64,000 nucleotides of DNA. It comes from Bacillota bacterium (GTDB lineage Bacteria; Bacillota; Clostridia; Christensenellales; JAEXRW01). A program made the translations under genes and the position numbers. Under the pieces are notes generated by a model. That model ran no database searches and was not told the DNA's origin. It saw only the letters and a list, made by a program, of their open reading frames with translations. How positions within the stretch are numbered: the stretch's first letter is position 1; the number at the start of each line of letters is the position of its first letter. This document shows, in pieces, positions 49,105 through 57,658 of the stretch. The stretch covers positions 1 through 64,000 of the forward strand of contig JAEXRW010000020.1 in the NCBI GenBank assembly GCA_023454175.1. The letters are read 5' to 3'.

Positions 49105-50586
49105 TCAAAAGTCCTTCGATTCCAGTTCCAGCCCCTGCACGGGGGTGTAGTCGGTGATCGGGTTTCCGTTCAGGAAAAGCACCTTAAGGTTTGCCAGTCC
49201 CGAAAGCGGGCCCACGTCCTGGATCTGGTTGTTCCGCAGGATCAGCGTTTTCAGGCCCGTCAGACTGGAAAGGGGTGAGATATCTCCGATCTGGTTGTCG
49301 GATAGCTCCAGGTAGGTCAGGTTCGTCAGGCCGGATAATGCGCTGATATCCTGCATGCCTGTATTCTGTAATTTTAACAGCTTCAGCTGCTGCAGCCTGG
49401 CCAGCACACCGGGTTCGTTTACGGGGTTGTTGTTCAGGGAAAGCTCCGTCAGTTTTGTGAGCCCCTGCAGGGGTCTTATGTCGGAGATGGAATTGTCCCC
49501 CAGTTCCAGCTTCCGCAGGCTTTTGAAATACTGCAGCGGCGTGATGTCCGCTATATCGCATGCGTGCAGGTTCAAGGATGTCACATTCTCCGCGTCGCTC
49601 ACCAGGATGGCGCCCTGCGGCTTTCCGATCTGTTCGCGCACCGCGTTCTCCAGGTTTGTGTCGCCGAACGGGATGGAAGGCGATGCCGGGACGGAGGGTG
49701 ACGGCGTGGGGGTGGGCTTCGCCGGGGAAGGAGACGGGGACGGGCTTTTTTTCGGGGGAGTCGATTTTGCCGGGGGTTTGGTCGGCGCTTCGCTCACCGT
49801 ATCGGGCGGCAGCGAAGTCACCGGTACGAACCTGTTGTTGGGGTTTGGCAGGCCCGCCAGGAAGATGATGAGGATGATGGTCCCCAACAGCACCACGCCC
49901 AGGCTCGCGATCAGCGCGATCATCCCCTTGGAGAATCCGCCGCCCTGACGGCCTTTACCGGCAGATTTGCCGGCGGGGGCGCCTCCCGGGGCGGGCCTCG
50001 TTTCCAGATGCACGGGTATCGCCAATTCCTCGTCGTCCAGGTATACCCGGATCACGTCGTCGAGGATGGTGGAGTAGGTTTCCGCGCGCATGGTGATCTC
50101 CAGATGCAGCGGTGAGGACGCGCGGCCTGCTTCCGGCGCGCTGCGAGTCACCTGTATCCGCTGGTCCAGGGGTTTTACGATGCGTACATTGGAGTAGGGG
50201 GCTCCCGCGTTTGTGATGATGATGCGTTCCTTCACCACTTCCCCCGGTTCCATGCCCCGGTATTCGAGGTTTGTTTTATCCGCCGCAGGCCTGGGCTTGC
50301 GGCTTGAAGCGCCTGCATGGTGGGCTGCGTCATAGGCGCGTCGTTTATCCGGATCGCCCAGCACCTGGTAGGCGATGTTGATGTCCTTCAGTTTTTCCTC
50401 GGCAAGGTTGCGCAGCGGGTTGTTCGTGTGCTTGTCCGGGTGGTAGATCTGGGCGAGCCTGCGGTAGTTGGACTTGATCTCTTCAATGGAAGACCAGGGT
50501 CCCAGGTCCGCTGTCGGCACGCCCTCTATCTTTTCGCTCAATACCTTGTAATGATCCAATGGCTTCACTCCTTGATTCCCGCTCAA
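49105..50586 (-). CDS. J-domain / transmembrane / leucine-rich-repeat fusion protein
   Basis: The 493-residue protein has an unusual order. The N-terminal DnaJ-type J-domain (about 8-90) has YHPDKHTN with the HPD triad. A beta domain (about 105-205) is followed by a single membrane helix (about 225-248) and a Pro/Ser/Lys-rich linker. At least five internalin-type LRR units (about 330-490) end it, with LxxLxLxxNxIxDIxPL patterns. The topology puts the J-domain inside to recruit DnaK and the LRRs outside as a binding surface. No dnaK or grpE is nearby. GGAG is weak before ATG 50586. Function is unknown. Confidence 0.85.
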   Translation of the reverse strand: MSGNQGVKPLDHYKVLSEKIEGVPTADLGPWSSIEEIKSNYRRLAQIYHPDKHTNNPLRNLAEEKLKDINIAYQVLGDPDKRRAYDAAHHAGASSRKPRPAADKTNLEYRGMEPGEVVKERIIITNAGAPYSNVRIVKPLDQRIQVTRSAPEAGRASSPLHLEITMRAETYSTILDDVIRVYLDDEELAIPVHLETRPAPGGAPAGKSAGKGRQGGGFSKGMIALIASLGVVLLGTIILIIFLAGLPNPNNRFVPVTSLPPDTVSEAPTKPPAKSTPPKKSPSPSPSPAKPTPTPSPSVPASPSIPFGDTNLENAVREQIGKPQGAILVSDAENVTSLNLHACDIADITPLQYFKSLRKLELGDNSISDIRPLQGLTKLTELSLNNNPVNEPGVLARLQQLKLLKLQNTGMQDISALSGLTNLTYLELSDNQIGDISPLSSLTGLKTLILRNNQIQDVGPLSGLANLKVLFLNGNPITDYTPVQGLELESKDF

Positions 50587-50751
50587 ACAGGAAAAGGGTT
50601 CCCGGTCTCTTCGGGAATCCCTCTCGGCTGCATATTACACCATGGATTATACCACAAACGGGTTTATTTTTAATACATTTGTAATTATTTTCGCAGTCCT
50701 TTTCCTCGCTGCCGGGTTTTGTGTACCGTGCGGAATATGCGGCTTTGCGTC

Positions 50752-50773
50752 GGGAAATACTTATTTCCCTTTC
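50752..50773. repeat. GGGAAATA-type hairpin
   Basis: GGGAAAT, loop ACTT, ATTTCCC. A close relative (CGGGAAATAATTATTTCCCG) is at 57438. Neither has a T-run. Confidence 0.5.
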
Positions 50774-50866
50774 TTCATGGCGAATAGGATCAAAAAAGGA
50801 GATGGCATGTCAATTATTGCCGTCTCCCTTGCGGTTATAAAATGGTTGATGATAAAACCCGTTTCC

Positions 50867-51865
50867 TCAGTCGGCGCCGGGATCTGGAGTGCCCGGTGAT
50901 TCCTGACCCGGTGCGCCGGGTACAGTAGCAAACGGCTCCGGTTGAACAGCGGTTTCATTGGGCGCCGGTGAAACAAGCGGCGTCGGCCCCTTGCTTTGCA
51001 CCTGCACATCGGCAGGCGCCGGTGTCGGTTCCATCGTTGGTACCGGGGGCGTGGGTGTCGGTGCAGGCGATGGTGTGGGCGTAGGTACCAGGGGCGTGGG
51101 TGTCGGTGTAGGCGATGGTGTGGGCGTAGGTACCGGGGTGGGTGTGGGCGGCGGTGGAGGGGGCGGTGTCAGTCCCAGCGCGTCCGATACGGTCCCCAGC
51201 GTATATTTCGCCTTCAGTGCGTCGATGTAGTATGGCAGTGCTTTGGCGTTGTACTTGTCGAAATGCATCAGCACGATGGAGCCCGCCTTCGTGTGCTTCA
51301 GGATGTAGTTCTTGATGCGGGCGTTGGTATTCCGTTTGCTTTTGGCCGTCACGCCGCTCATGGTGTCCAGGTTCCAGCTGATGGCCTTGTACCCCAGGCT
51401 GCCGATGAGGTTCATGATGCGCGCCGTCTTGTATCCGCTTCCGCCCGGCAGCCGCAATACCCCGGGGATCTTGTAGCCGGCCCCCAGCACAGCCTTCGCG
51501 GTTGCGTTCCACTGGTTGATGTCGTTTTGGAGGAAGGCGTTGTTTTTCCTTGTCATGTATGTATGCTTCATGGAATGGTATGCGATCTCGTTGCCGTATT
51601 CCACGGCTTTGCGCCAGAGGTCGGCATGCCGTATCAGCTGGCTCCCGATCACAAAGAAGGTGCATTTCACGCCCTTGGCGTGGAGGATATTGATGATGGT
51701 TTCCACGCTCGCCCGCGGATTGCCGTCATCGAATGTCAGGCAGACCGTCGGCTTGGATGTGGTGCGGTATGCGGCGGGATATGGGGTCTTGCTGCCGGCC
51801 TCCGCCATGGTGAAAGGCATGGCCAGCACCGCCAGCGCCACAAGCAGGGACAGGAGCTTCCGCAT
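50867..51865 (-). CDS. Secreted NodB polysaccharide deacetylase with Thr/Pro-rich tail
   Basis: The 332-residue exported enzyme has a signal peptide (cleavage near AEAG, about residue 24) and a NodB domain (about 38-225). The latter has TFDDGNPRA (metal and catalytic Asp), HSMKH (metal His) and a degenerate later motif. About 95 residues of TPTP-type low-complexity tail follow, the likely wall-spanning or glycosylated part. It probably deacetylates peptidoglycan or a wall polymer. The ATG at 51865 has GGGGGT before it. The repeat-like tail could vary in length by slippage. Confidence 0.88.
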   Translation of the reverse strand: MRKLLSLLVALAVLAMPFTMAEAGSKTPYPAAYRTTSKPTVCLTFDDGNPRASVETIINILHAKGVKCTFFVIGSQLIRHADLWRKAVEYGNEIAYHSMKHTYMTRKNNAFLQNDINQWNATAKAVLGAGYKIPGVLRLPGGSGYKTARIMNLIGSLGYKAISWNLDTMSGVTAKSKRNTNARIKNYILKHTKAGSIVLMHFDKYNAKALPYYIDALKAKYTLGTVSDALGLTPPPPPPPTPTPVPTPTPSPTPTPTPLVPTPTPSPAPTPTPPVPTMEPTPAPADVQVQSKGPTPLVSPAPNETAVQPEPFATVPGAPGQESPGTPDPGAD

Positions 51866-51982
51866 GGGTAATACCCCCATATGTTGATTGGAATAGAGGG
51901 TTCCGCTATATCCTACTTCGAATACCGCTGTTTATGCTGATAAATGAGGGAAATGGCGATGGATAGTCGCCACTGGATCCAA

Positions 51983-52603
51983 TCAGCGTTCCAGCCGCCA
52001 CAGGCTCTCGGCCACGTTCCTCGAAAACGTCTTGGCGAATGTGTCCACGAATACCTCGCTGCACTTTTCCGGTGTTATGCCGAAGTCCGCGCAGAATTTA
52101 TCCATCAGGCAGGGGTACATGATCATGGGCAGCGCGTTGAAGAAGAAAAGGCGTATCAGGAATTCCTCCCGTTTGAGCTGCGGGTTCGCTCCCGCCAGCT
52201 CCAGGATGAGCCCGAAAAGGTCGTTGAATACCGCCAGGGTTTTATCCTCCGGGTTCCGGTTGCTGACGGTCTCCGCTACCACCAGCTGCAGGATGCTCTG
52301 CCGCTCCATGTAGAGGCCCAGCATCATTTTCAGGTGTTCGCGCAGGTTCTCGTGCCTCCCCAGGTCCATGGTCTCCATGTTCTTGCGGAACGCGTCCTTG
52401 ATCTCGGCAAGCACGCTTTTGAAGATCTCGTTGAGGATGTTCTGCTTGGTATTGAAGTGGTAATAGAGCATCACCTTCGTCACGCCCGCGCGTGCGGCGA
52501 TGTCCTCCATCTTGGCCCGCTCAAAGCCCTTCTCCAGGAATTCCGCCTGTGCCGCTGCGAGGATCGTTACCTTGGTCTGCTCCCCCATCCTGTTTCCCGC
52601 CAT
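51983..52603 (-). CDS. TetR-family regulator
   Basis: The 206-residue regulator has an N-terminal HTH (about 10-55, ILAAAQAEFLEKGFERAKMEDIAARAGVTKVMLYYHF) and a helical ligand domain. It is divergent from the EFR1 ferredoxin gene, with a 157-bp shared control region holding the palindrome TGGTTTAACCA, so it likely regulates that gene and itself. Ligand unknown. Confidence 0.9.
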   Translation of the reverse strand: MAGNRMGEQTKVTILAAAQAEFLEKGFERAKMEDIAARAGVTKVMLYYHFNTKQNILNEIFKSVLAEIKDAFRKNMETMDLGRHENLREHLKMMLGLYMERQSILQLVVAETVSNRNPEDKTLAVFNDLFGLILELAGANPQLKREEFLIRLFFFNALPMIMYPCLMDKFCADFGITPEKCSEVFVDTFAKTFSRNVAESLWRLER

Positions 52604-52634
52604 CGATCGTCCACCTCAAAATTATTTGAACCCG

Positions 52635-52714
52635 TGGTTTAACCAATAAGGACATTTTAATATAAAATTCCCCATCATTCAAGTATTGACAGCATGATGA
52701 AAGGGGCTTATATT
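52635..52714 (+). promoter_or_regulatory. EFR1 promoter and candidate TetR operator
   Basis: TTGACA (52686-52691) and TATATT (52709-52714) with a 17-bp spacer drive the EFR1 gene. TGGTTTAACCA (52635-52645), a palindrome next to the tetR start, is the best operator candidate. An ATTGGT half-site lies near the EFR1 ribosome site. Confidence 0.7.
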
Positions 52715-52760
52715 ATACTTATAATTTAAACTATTGGTATAATTTAAGGGGGTTTGTCCC

Positions 52761-53570
52761 ATGCATATCCTTCTCCTGTACGCTACGACCGGCAAATCCA
52801 CCGAAAGGCTCAGCCGGGCGCTGTCGGAGCGTTTTGTAAGCGGCGGCCATACGGTAACGCAGCTGGATATCCGAAATGCGGATCCGGTCTGCCCGTCTCT
52901 TTTTCAGGGCGTGGATCTCATCGGGATCGGCAGCCCCGTCTTCCATCTGCGCATACTTGATCCCATGGCCCGGTTTCTCCGGACATCGTTGCGATACTTT
53001 GGACCGTCTGCCAAGGCTTTCGTCTTCCTCACCTACGGCGGCATCTCCACCGGCAGGGCATTCCTGAATGTGCTGAACCTGCTGGGCCGGTATGGTATAG
53101 GCGTAGTCGGCGGGCTGAAGGCGGTCGCTCCGCACTTCTACGCGAAGACTTCCTTCCCCGATGCGGCCGCGCTGGACACGGTGGAAGCATTCTGTACCAT
53201 GCTTGATGCAAATGCCTTCCGCGTGATGCCGTTCAATGAAGCGAAGCGGCTGTTCTCATACCAGAGGCCCGCCGTGCGCATCGTCTATCCCGTTGCGCGT
53301 CTGGTCGGGAAACTGCGCCGCCTCCCCATCCGTATCGATACGGATCAGTGCGTTTCCTGCGGCCGTTGCGTGCGGGATTGTCCCGTTCATGCACTCGGAA
53401 CGCAGCAGCGCCCTGTTTATGATGCCCGTAAATGTATCGGGTGTTACCGCTGTACCGCGGTCTGTGCAAATAGCGCGGTCATCTGCCCGGTGGAAAAGGT
53501 GCAGGATATGGTCCGGGTGAACAAGAAACTGCTTGGGTGCGAGCAGCCCGGCAATGCGTTCCTGCTTTAA
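52761..53570 (+). CDS. EFR1-family flavodoxin-ferredoxin fusion
   Basis: The 269-residue protein has a flavodoxin-like N-terminal half (LLLYATTGKSTERL, IGIGSPVFHL, FLTYGGISTGRA). The C-terminal 2x[4Fe-4S] ferredoxin has CVSCGRCVRDCPVHAL and CIGCYRCTAVCANSAV. EFR1 proteins shuttle electrons between flavin and Fe-S partners in anaerobes. AAGGGGG precedes the ATG. It is divergently paired with tetR and convergent with a deacetylase gene only 9 bp away. Confidence 0.9.
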   Translation: MHILLLYATTGKSTERLSRALSERFVSGGHTVTQLDIRNADPVCPSLFQGVDLIGIGSPVFHLRILDPMARFLRTSLRYFGPSAKAFVFLTYGGISTGRAFLNVLNLLGRYGIGVVGGLKAVAPHFYAKTSFPDAAALDTVEAFCTMLDANAFRVMPFNEAKRLFSYQRPAVRIVYPVARLVGKLRRLPIRIDTDQCVSCGRCVRDCPVHALGTQQRPVYDARKCIGCYRCTAVCANSAVICPVEKVQDMVRVNKKLLGCEQPGNAFLL

Positions 53571-53579
53571 ATGTGATTC

Positions 53580-54446
53580 CTATTTGTACAGGTTTTCCAT
53601 CGTATCAAAGCTGTAGCCGCTGTCTATCAGGATCTGGATGCACTTTTCCAGCCCGTCGGCGTGCCGGTCATGGAAAAGGATCACGAGGCGTTTTTTTCCT
53701 TCTGCCGCGGCCTTTTCCACCTTTTTGGCTACCCTGTCCGCCGTTGCCTTGCGTGTCCAGTCCAGCGTGTCCAGGTCCCACCCGCATATCTTCATGCCGA
53801 TCCTGTGCTGCCCCTTGGTCAGTGCTTTCCCGAAGGGCGGCCGGAAGAGGGTCGGCTTCTTACCGGTGATGCGCTTGACCACGCGGTTGGTGGCGCTTAC
53901 CTGCCCGCGGAATTTATCGTCGGCCGTCGTCGCCGGATTCACATGGCTGTAGGTGTGGTTGCCGATGGCATGCCCTTCGCGGTATTGCCGCAGGATCAGG
54001 TCAGGGTGTTTTCTGGCATGCGCGCCCATCACGAAAAAGGTCGCCTTGATATGGTATTTGGCCAGGATGTCTAGGATGGCGGTGGTATTCTGGGTGGGGC
54101 TGTCCCCCTTCGTGCACGGCCCGTCGTCAAAGGTCAGGTACGCGACCCTACCGCCTCTCCCCTGCGGCGCCGTCGCCGTAGCGGTGGGCTGTATCTCGGG
54201 GATATCCGCTGCCTTCGCCATGTCCGGTGCTGCCTGTACCAGAGTGGAGGCGTTCATTTCCGCAGGCGCGGCCTCCCTGGAAGCCGCCGGTTCGCCTGCC
54301 GCGGGTGTTGATGCCGGTATGGCGCCCGTTGAAAAGGCAATGGCAGGCCGGGAGGCGTCCGTTCTTAGTGCGGAAGCCCCCGGCAGGAAACTGATGACTG
54401 CAGCCAGCAGGATCGCCGCCATCCCCCATGTCAACCGTCTTTCCAT
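53580..54446 (-). CDS. NodB polysaccharide deacetylase, membrane-anchored or secreted
   Basis: The 288-residue protein has an N-terminal hydrophobic segment (about 6-26). An Ala/Pro-rich linker of about 70 residues and a complete NodB domain follow: TFDDGPCTKGDS, HTYSH (metal), RPPFG and LFHDRHADG (catalytic His). All five family motifs are intact, so activity as a peptidoglycan or chitooligosaccharide deacetylase is likely. It is distinct from the homologue at 50867. Confidence 0.9.
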   Translation of the reverse strand: MERRLTWGMAAILLAAVISFLPGASALRTDASRPAIAFSTGAIPASTPAAGEPAASREAAPAEMNASTLVQAAPDMAKAADIPEIQPTATATAPQGRGGRVAYLTFDDGPCTKGDSPTQNTTAILDILAKYHIKATFFVMGAHARKHPDLILRQYREGHAIGNHTYSHVNPATTADDKFRGQVSATNRVVKRITGKKPTLFRPPFGKALTKGQHRIGMKICGWDLDTLDWTRKATADRVAKKVEKAAAEGKKRLVILFHDRHADGLEKCIQILIDSGYSFDTMENLYK

Positions 54447-54498
54447 GGCCTTGTCCTTTTGTACAGGTTGTACTGCGGTTGTGTATTATTGAGGTGGA

Positions 54499-55167
54499 TT
54501 AATCGCGTGAATGCGGACAGGCTTTCCGGCATTCGTTGCACGCGTAGAGCAGACCTCCGCTCTCGGTCACCGTCATGCAGATCTCCCTGCATTTCTTTTG
54601 GTTTATGGTCGTGCCGTCCAGTGCCCCCTGCGGGCAGGCCTCGATGCAGATGCTGCAGTCTTCGGGGCACAGGTCCGCGGTTAATGGATCGGGCGCAAAT
54701 GCCGCGTCCGTGAGCAGCGCGCCCAGCCACAGCCGGTTGCCGTAGGCTTTGTTCACCAGCAGCGTGTTCTTTCCCAGGGCCCCCAGGCCCGCCAGTTTTC
54801 CCGCGTGCCGGAGGGAAAGTATCCCCCTGCCCTCCCGCTTTCCGGCGTCCCAGTAGTCATACGGTTCCGCGGAGGGGATGGGGATGGCGGCGTGTCCCGC
54901 CTTGCGCAGCTCGAGGCACAGCCGGAAGGTCACCTCGTCCATCAGCGCAAGCAGTTTGTTCCGTTCAAAGGTATAGGGCGAGTTCATGGGCAGGTCAAAG
55001 GCCTCTTTGGAGTTCTCCCTGCCGTATACGACCACGCTCCTTGTATTTTTGTATATGTCTCTGGGATGGAAGCCTTCCGGGGCCTCATGGAACCGTTCAA
55101 CGTCTGCGATGCCGCAGACCTCCGCCCCCAGCGCATATGCCATCTGTTTGATCTCGTTGCGATCCAT
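54499..55167 (-). CDS. QueG-like 4Fe-4S double-cluster protein
   Basis: The 222-residue protein resembles the iron-sulfur part of epoxyqueuosine reductase. Signatures are GAEVCGIADVERF, GRGILSLRHAGKLAGLGALGKNTLLV and two cysteine clusters (CPEDCSICIEACP and CNECRKACP). It is shorter than QueG and lacks clear cobalamin residues, so it is a paralogue of unknown substrate. Start ATG 55167 follows GAGGAG. It lies 25 bp after the flavin reductase gene, likely an operon, which could feed electrons to it. Confidence 0.85.
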   Translation of the reverse strand: MDRNEIKQMAYALGAEVCGIADVERFHEAPEGFHPRDIYKNTRSVVVYGRENSKEAFDLPMNSPYTFERNKLLALMDEVTFRLCLELRKAGHAAIPIPSAEPYDYWDAGKREGRGILSLRHAGKLAGLGALGKNTLLVNKAYGNRLWLGALLTDAAFAPDPLTADLCPEDCSICIEACPQGALDGTTINQKKCREICMTVTESGGLLYACNECRKACPHSRD

Positions 55168-55192
55168 ATATAACTCCTCATACCTGTGCAAA

Positions 55193-55813
55193 CTACCGGA
55201 CGAAGTTGGTCATGACCTTCTTCGCCTTTGCAGGCTTCTCGGATTTTGCCGTAGCTTTCAGGAGCCACGCCATGTTGTCCGCCAGCGTCTCTGCCGTCTG
55301 GATCCCTTCGGGGTCCTGCACGGCCTCCCCGGCATCCCTGCCGTGCACCACGTTCCAGTAGGTGGACGAGGCCACCGGCATTTCCGAAATGGTGAAGTAG
55401 TGGTTCAGCTGGTCAAACGTTTCCACCCCGCCCGACCGACGTACGGTCGCCACCGCCGCGCCCACTTTCAGCCGGAAAAGCCTGCCGTTCGCCCCCGCCA
55501 CATAAAAGGCCCTGTCCAGGAAACATTTCATCGTCCCCGCGATGCCGGAGTAATATACCGGGCTGCCCAGGAGGATGCCGTCCGCTTCCTTCATCTTCTG
55601 GATGCATTCGTTCACCTCGTCCTGGAAGGCACATTTCTCGTTTTTGCTCTCTCCGCATTTCCCGCACGCGATGCAGCCATGGATGCTCTTGTGGCCGATC
55701 TGGATGGTCTCCGTCTCGATGCCGTACTGTTCCAGCCTGCCGCATACCGTTTTCAGTACCAGCGCTGTGTTGCCCTCCTTGCGCGGGCTTCCGTTGATCG
55801 CGATGACTTTCAT
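55193..55813 (-). CDS. NADPH-dependent FMN reductase-like flavoprotein
   Basis: The 206-residue flavodoxin-fold protein has IAINGSPRKEGNTALVL (FMN phosphate loop), a cysteine-rich segment (HGCIACGKCGESKNEKCAF) typical of iron-sulfur flavoproteins, and LGSPVYYSGIAG. It is likely an Isf-type or related electron carrier with a Fe-S centre bound by that segment. The first gene of a pair with the QueG-like gene. Confidence 0.9.
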   Translation of the reverse strand: MKVIAINGSPRKEGNTALVLKTVCGRLEQYGIETETIQIGHKSIHGCIACGKCGESKNEKCAFQDEVNECIQKMKEADGILLGSPVYYSGIAGTMKCFLDRAFYVAGANGRLFRLKVGAAVATVRRSGGVETFDQLNHYFTISEMPVASSTYWNVVHGRDAGEAVQDPEGIQTAETLADNMAWLLKATAKSEKPAKAKKVMTNFVR

Positions 55814-55919
55814 GATAGATCCTCCTGTATGTAAATTTTCGAATAATTATTAAAGAATCTCCAGAGTTTCGCAGCAGCGCAGTTCATCCTTGGGAGTTGG
55901 TGATTTCTTTTTCTCGCAG

Positions 55920-55975
55920 GTAAATGAAATAATGCCGCAGGCATTCCGCAACTCTCAACTCTCAACTTTCAACTA
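55920..55975. repeat. Heptamer tract at the stop of the DJ-1 gene
   Basis: Sense-strand AGTTGAAAGTTGAGAGT followed by GCGGAATGCC/GGCATT. The last codons (VES) and TGA stop of the gene are in the tract, as in purN. Confidence 0.8.
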
Positions 55976-56558
55976 CCGCAAACGGGTCGTTGTCCCTGTC
56001 TTTGTTCCAGATATATTCAATGTATTTGGCCACCGTTTCCGCCGTCTTTTCCCCGTGCCTTTCACTAATGAATCCCAGCGCCATGTCCATCCCTGCCGTC
56101 ACGCCCGATGAAGTATAGTATTTGCCGTCCGCCACCCACCGCGCTTTCCGCACCCATTGCACGTCAGCATCTTGTGAAGCTACCCAGTCGAATGATATCT
56201 TGTTCGTTGTCGCCCTGCACCCTTTCAGCAGCCCCGCTTTTGCCGGTAGCGAAGTCCCTGTGCATACCGTCATCACGTATTCAGCCTGTTCGCACAGTGC
56301 TTTTAACTTTGCGATAAACGCCTCGTTTTTCACCGCGCTGCGCGTTCCATCCCCGCCCGGGATCAGGATGATGCCCGGCTCTGTGATCTCTGAAATCGGT
56401 CGTGTAAGAAAGGTCGCCTTCTGCGCGCTCGTGATAGCCCCGCCGTACTCCGAGAAAAGCCCCACATCGTAATACTGAGTGAGGTTGCCGATGATCTCCA
56501 CCGGACCCATCGCGTCCAGCGTCTCAAACCTGTCGAAAAGGATTACATGAAATTTCAT
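55962..56558 (-). CDS. DJ-1/PfpI family protein
   Basis: The 198-residue alpha/beta protein has the nucleophile Cys in MTVCTGTSLPAKAGLL, a preceding Glu-type start (ILFDRFETLDAMGPVEI) and PGGDGTRS. The closest types are isonitrile-hydratase/ThiJ-like enzymes. Substrate is unknown; detoxification of aldehydes or isonitriles is possible. It is a lone gene; its C-terminal residues are repeat-encoded. Confidence 0.88.
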   Translation of the reverse strand: MKFHVILFDRFETLDAMGPVEIIGNLTQYYDVGLFSEYGGAITSAQKATFLTRPISEITEPGIILIPGGDGTRSAVKNEAFIAKLKALCEQAEYVMTVCTGTSLPAKAGLLKGCRATTNKISFDWVASQDADVQWVRKARWVADGKYYTSSGVTAGMDMALGFISERHGEKTAETVAKYIEYIWNKDRDNDPFAVVES

Positions 56559-56619
56559 CTTTTATCCTCCGTGTATATGTCTTGTTTGTTTGGGGCAGCG
56601 CTCTGACACATTTGAATAA

Positions 56620-56790
56620 ATGCCCGCAAGACATACCGCCATTGTACATTGTACATTTGACTTCCCAACAGGGCTAACCGCAATTCTCAACCTCAATTTT
56701 CAATTCTCAATTAACCCCCGAAGGGGAATGATGGTCGTCCCGAAGGGACACCAAAATTATTAATTATTAATTATTAATTCTTAATTGAAT
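56620..56790. repeat. Composite repeat between the DJ-1 and cupin genes
   Basis: TGTACAT units, ATTCTCAAT tract, CCCCCGAAGGGG palindrome and an ATTAATTATTAATT tract. It follows the cupin stop in the sense direction. Confidence 0.75.
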
Positions 56791-56821
56791 CTGCGATAGA
56801 TACGGTTCTTGACTGATAACA

Positions 56822-57289
56822 TTAAGGTTCGTTCGGGTCGGTGATCCACCCGGGGATCCGTCCCCCGATATCGAAGGCCCATTTGGGGTCCCGCAGGTAG
56901 GTCACGTTCTCGTCGGGGTAGACCGCCACGTCCCCCTTCTCGCGCGTTCCCACGTCCAGGATGCGCAGCACTTCCCTGCCGTTGTTGATGAACTGGTGGG
57001 CGATCTCCTTTCCCGCAGGCTTGGAGATCACGTCGCCCACGCCCACCGGTGTCTCCTCCCCGTCCATCCGCAGGATGCCGCTGCCGCCCAGGATGAGGAA
57101 AAATTCCTCCTGCTTTGTATGGGAGTGGTACTTGGCGCTCTTGCCGCCGGGTTTCACGAAGTCGATGTTGACGTAGAGCTTTTCGCACCCCACGCTGGCG
57201 CCGACCATCACCGTTTTCAGCATCGTCTGGAAGTCCGGGTCATCCACATATTTGCGCGGGATGCGCCCGAGATTGGAGATCCGCTTCAT
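56822..57289 (-). CDS. Small cupin-domain protein
   Basis: The 155-residue single-domain cupin has motif 1 YHSHTKQEEFFLILGGSG (two His and a Glu for metal) and motif 2 AHQFINNGREVLRIL. It may be a sugar-epimerase-like or dioxygenase-type protein, and the substrate is unknown. ATG 57289 starts MKRISNLGRIP. It is a lone gene followed by repeat DNA. Confidence 0.85.
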   Translation of the reverse strand: MKRISNLGRIPRKYVDDPDFQTMLKTVMVGASVGCEKLYVNIDFVKPGGKSAKYHSHTKQEEFFLILGGSGILRMDGEETPVGVGDVISKPAGKEIAHQFINNGREVLRILDVGTREKGDVAVYPDENVTYLRDPKWAFDIGGRIPGWITDPNEP

Positions 57290-57437
57290 ATTTCACCCAT
57301 CCCCTCATGCAGTTGGAGCCTCTTCTATGCAATACCAATTATAAACAAACTGTTCTGCGTTTTAAATAGCGTGCATATACTTTCATAAATAAATCAATAG
57401 CCGCCCTGCGTTTTTCCCTGTCGCGCGCCGGGTTTTT

Positions 57438-57462
57438 ATGACGGGAAATAATTATTTCCCGT
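57438..57462. repeat. GGGAAATA-type palindrome
   Basis: CGGGAAATAATTATTTCCCG, a perfect palindrome related to the hairpin at 50752; the flanking CGTTCTTC/CTTTCTTC is similar too. Confidence 0.55.
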
Positions 57463-57610
57463 TCTTCGTGTCGGTTGACGCCTGTAATGCCTGCGCGATA
57501 CGACATTGATCGTATTTTCGACGCCGGATGGGGGATCGTGTCGTGCCGCTGTGGATTTTGGCTATTTTCACCGTATACTCCGATCTGATTTTTCATTTGA
57601 CGTTCATGAA

Positions 57611-57635
57611 AAAACCGCCCTTTCAGGACGGTTTT
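57611..57635 (-). terminator. Terminator of the GNAT gene at 57659
   Basis: On the minus strand AAAACCGTCC, loop TGAAA, GGGCGGTTTTTT, 25 bp past the stop. Confidence 0.87.
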
Positions 57636-57658
57636 GTGCTTCTCTGGTTTAAAACAGG

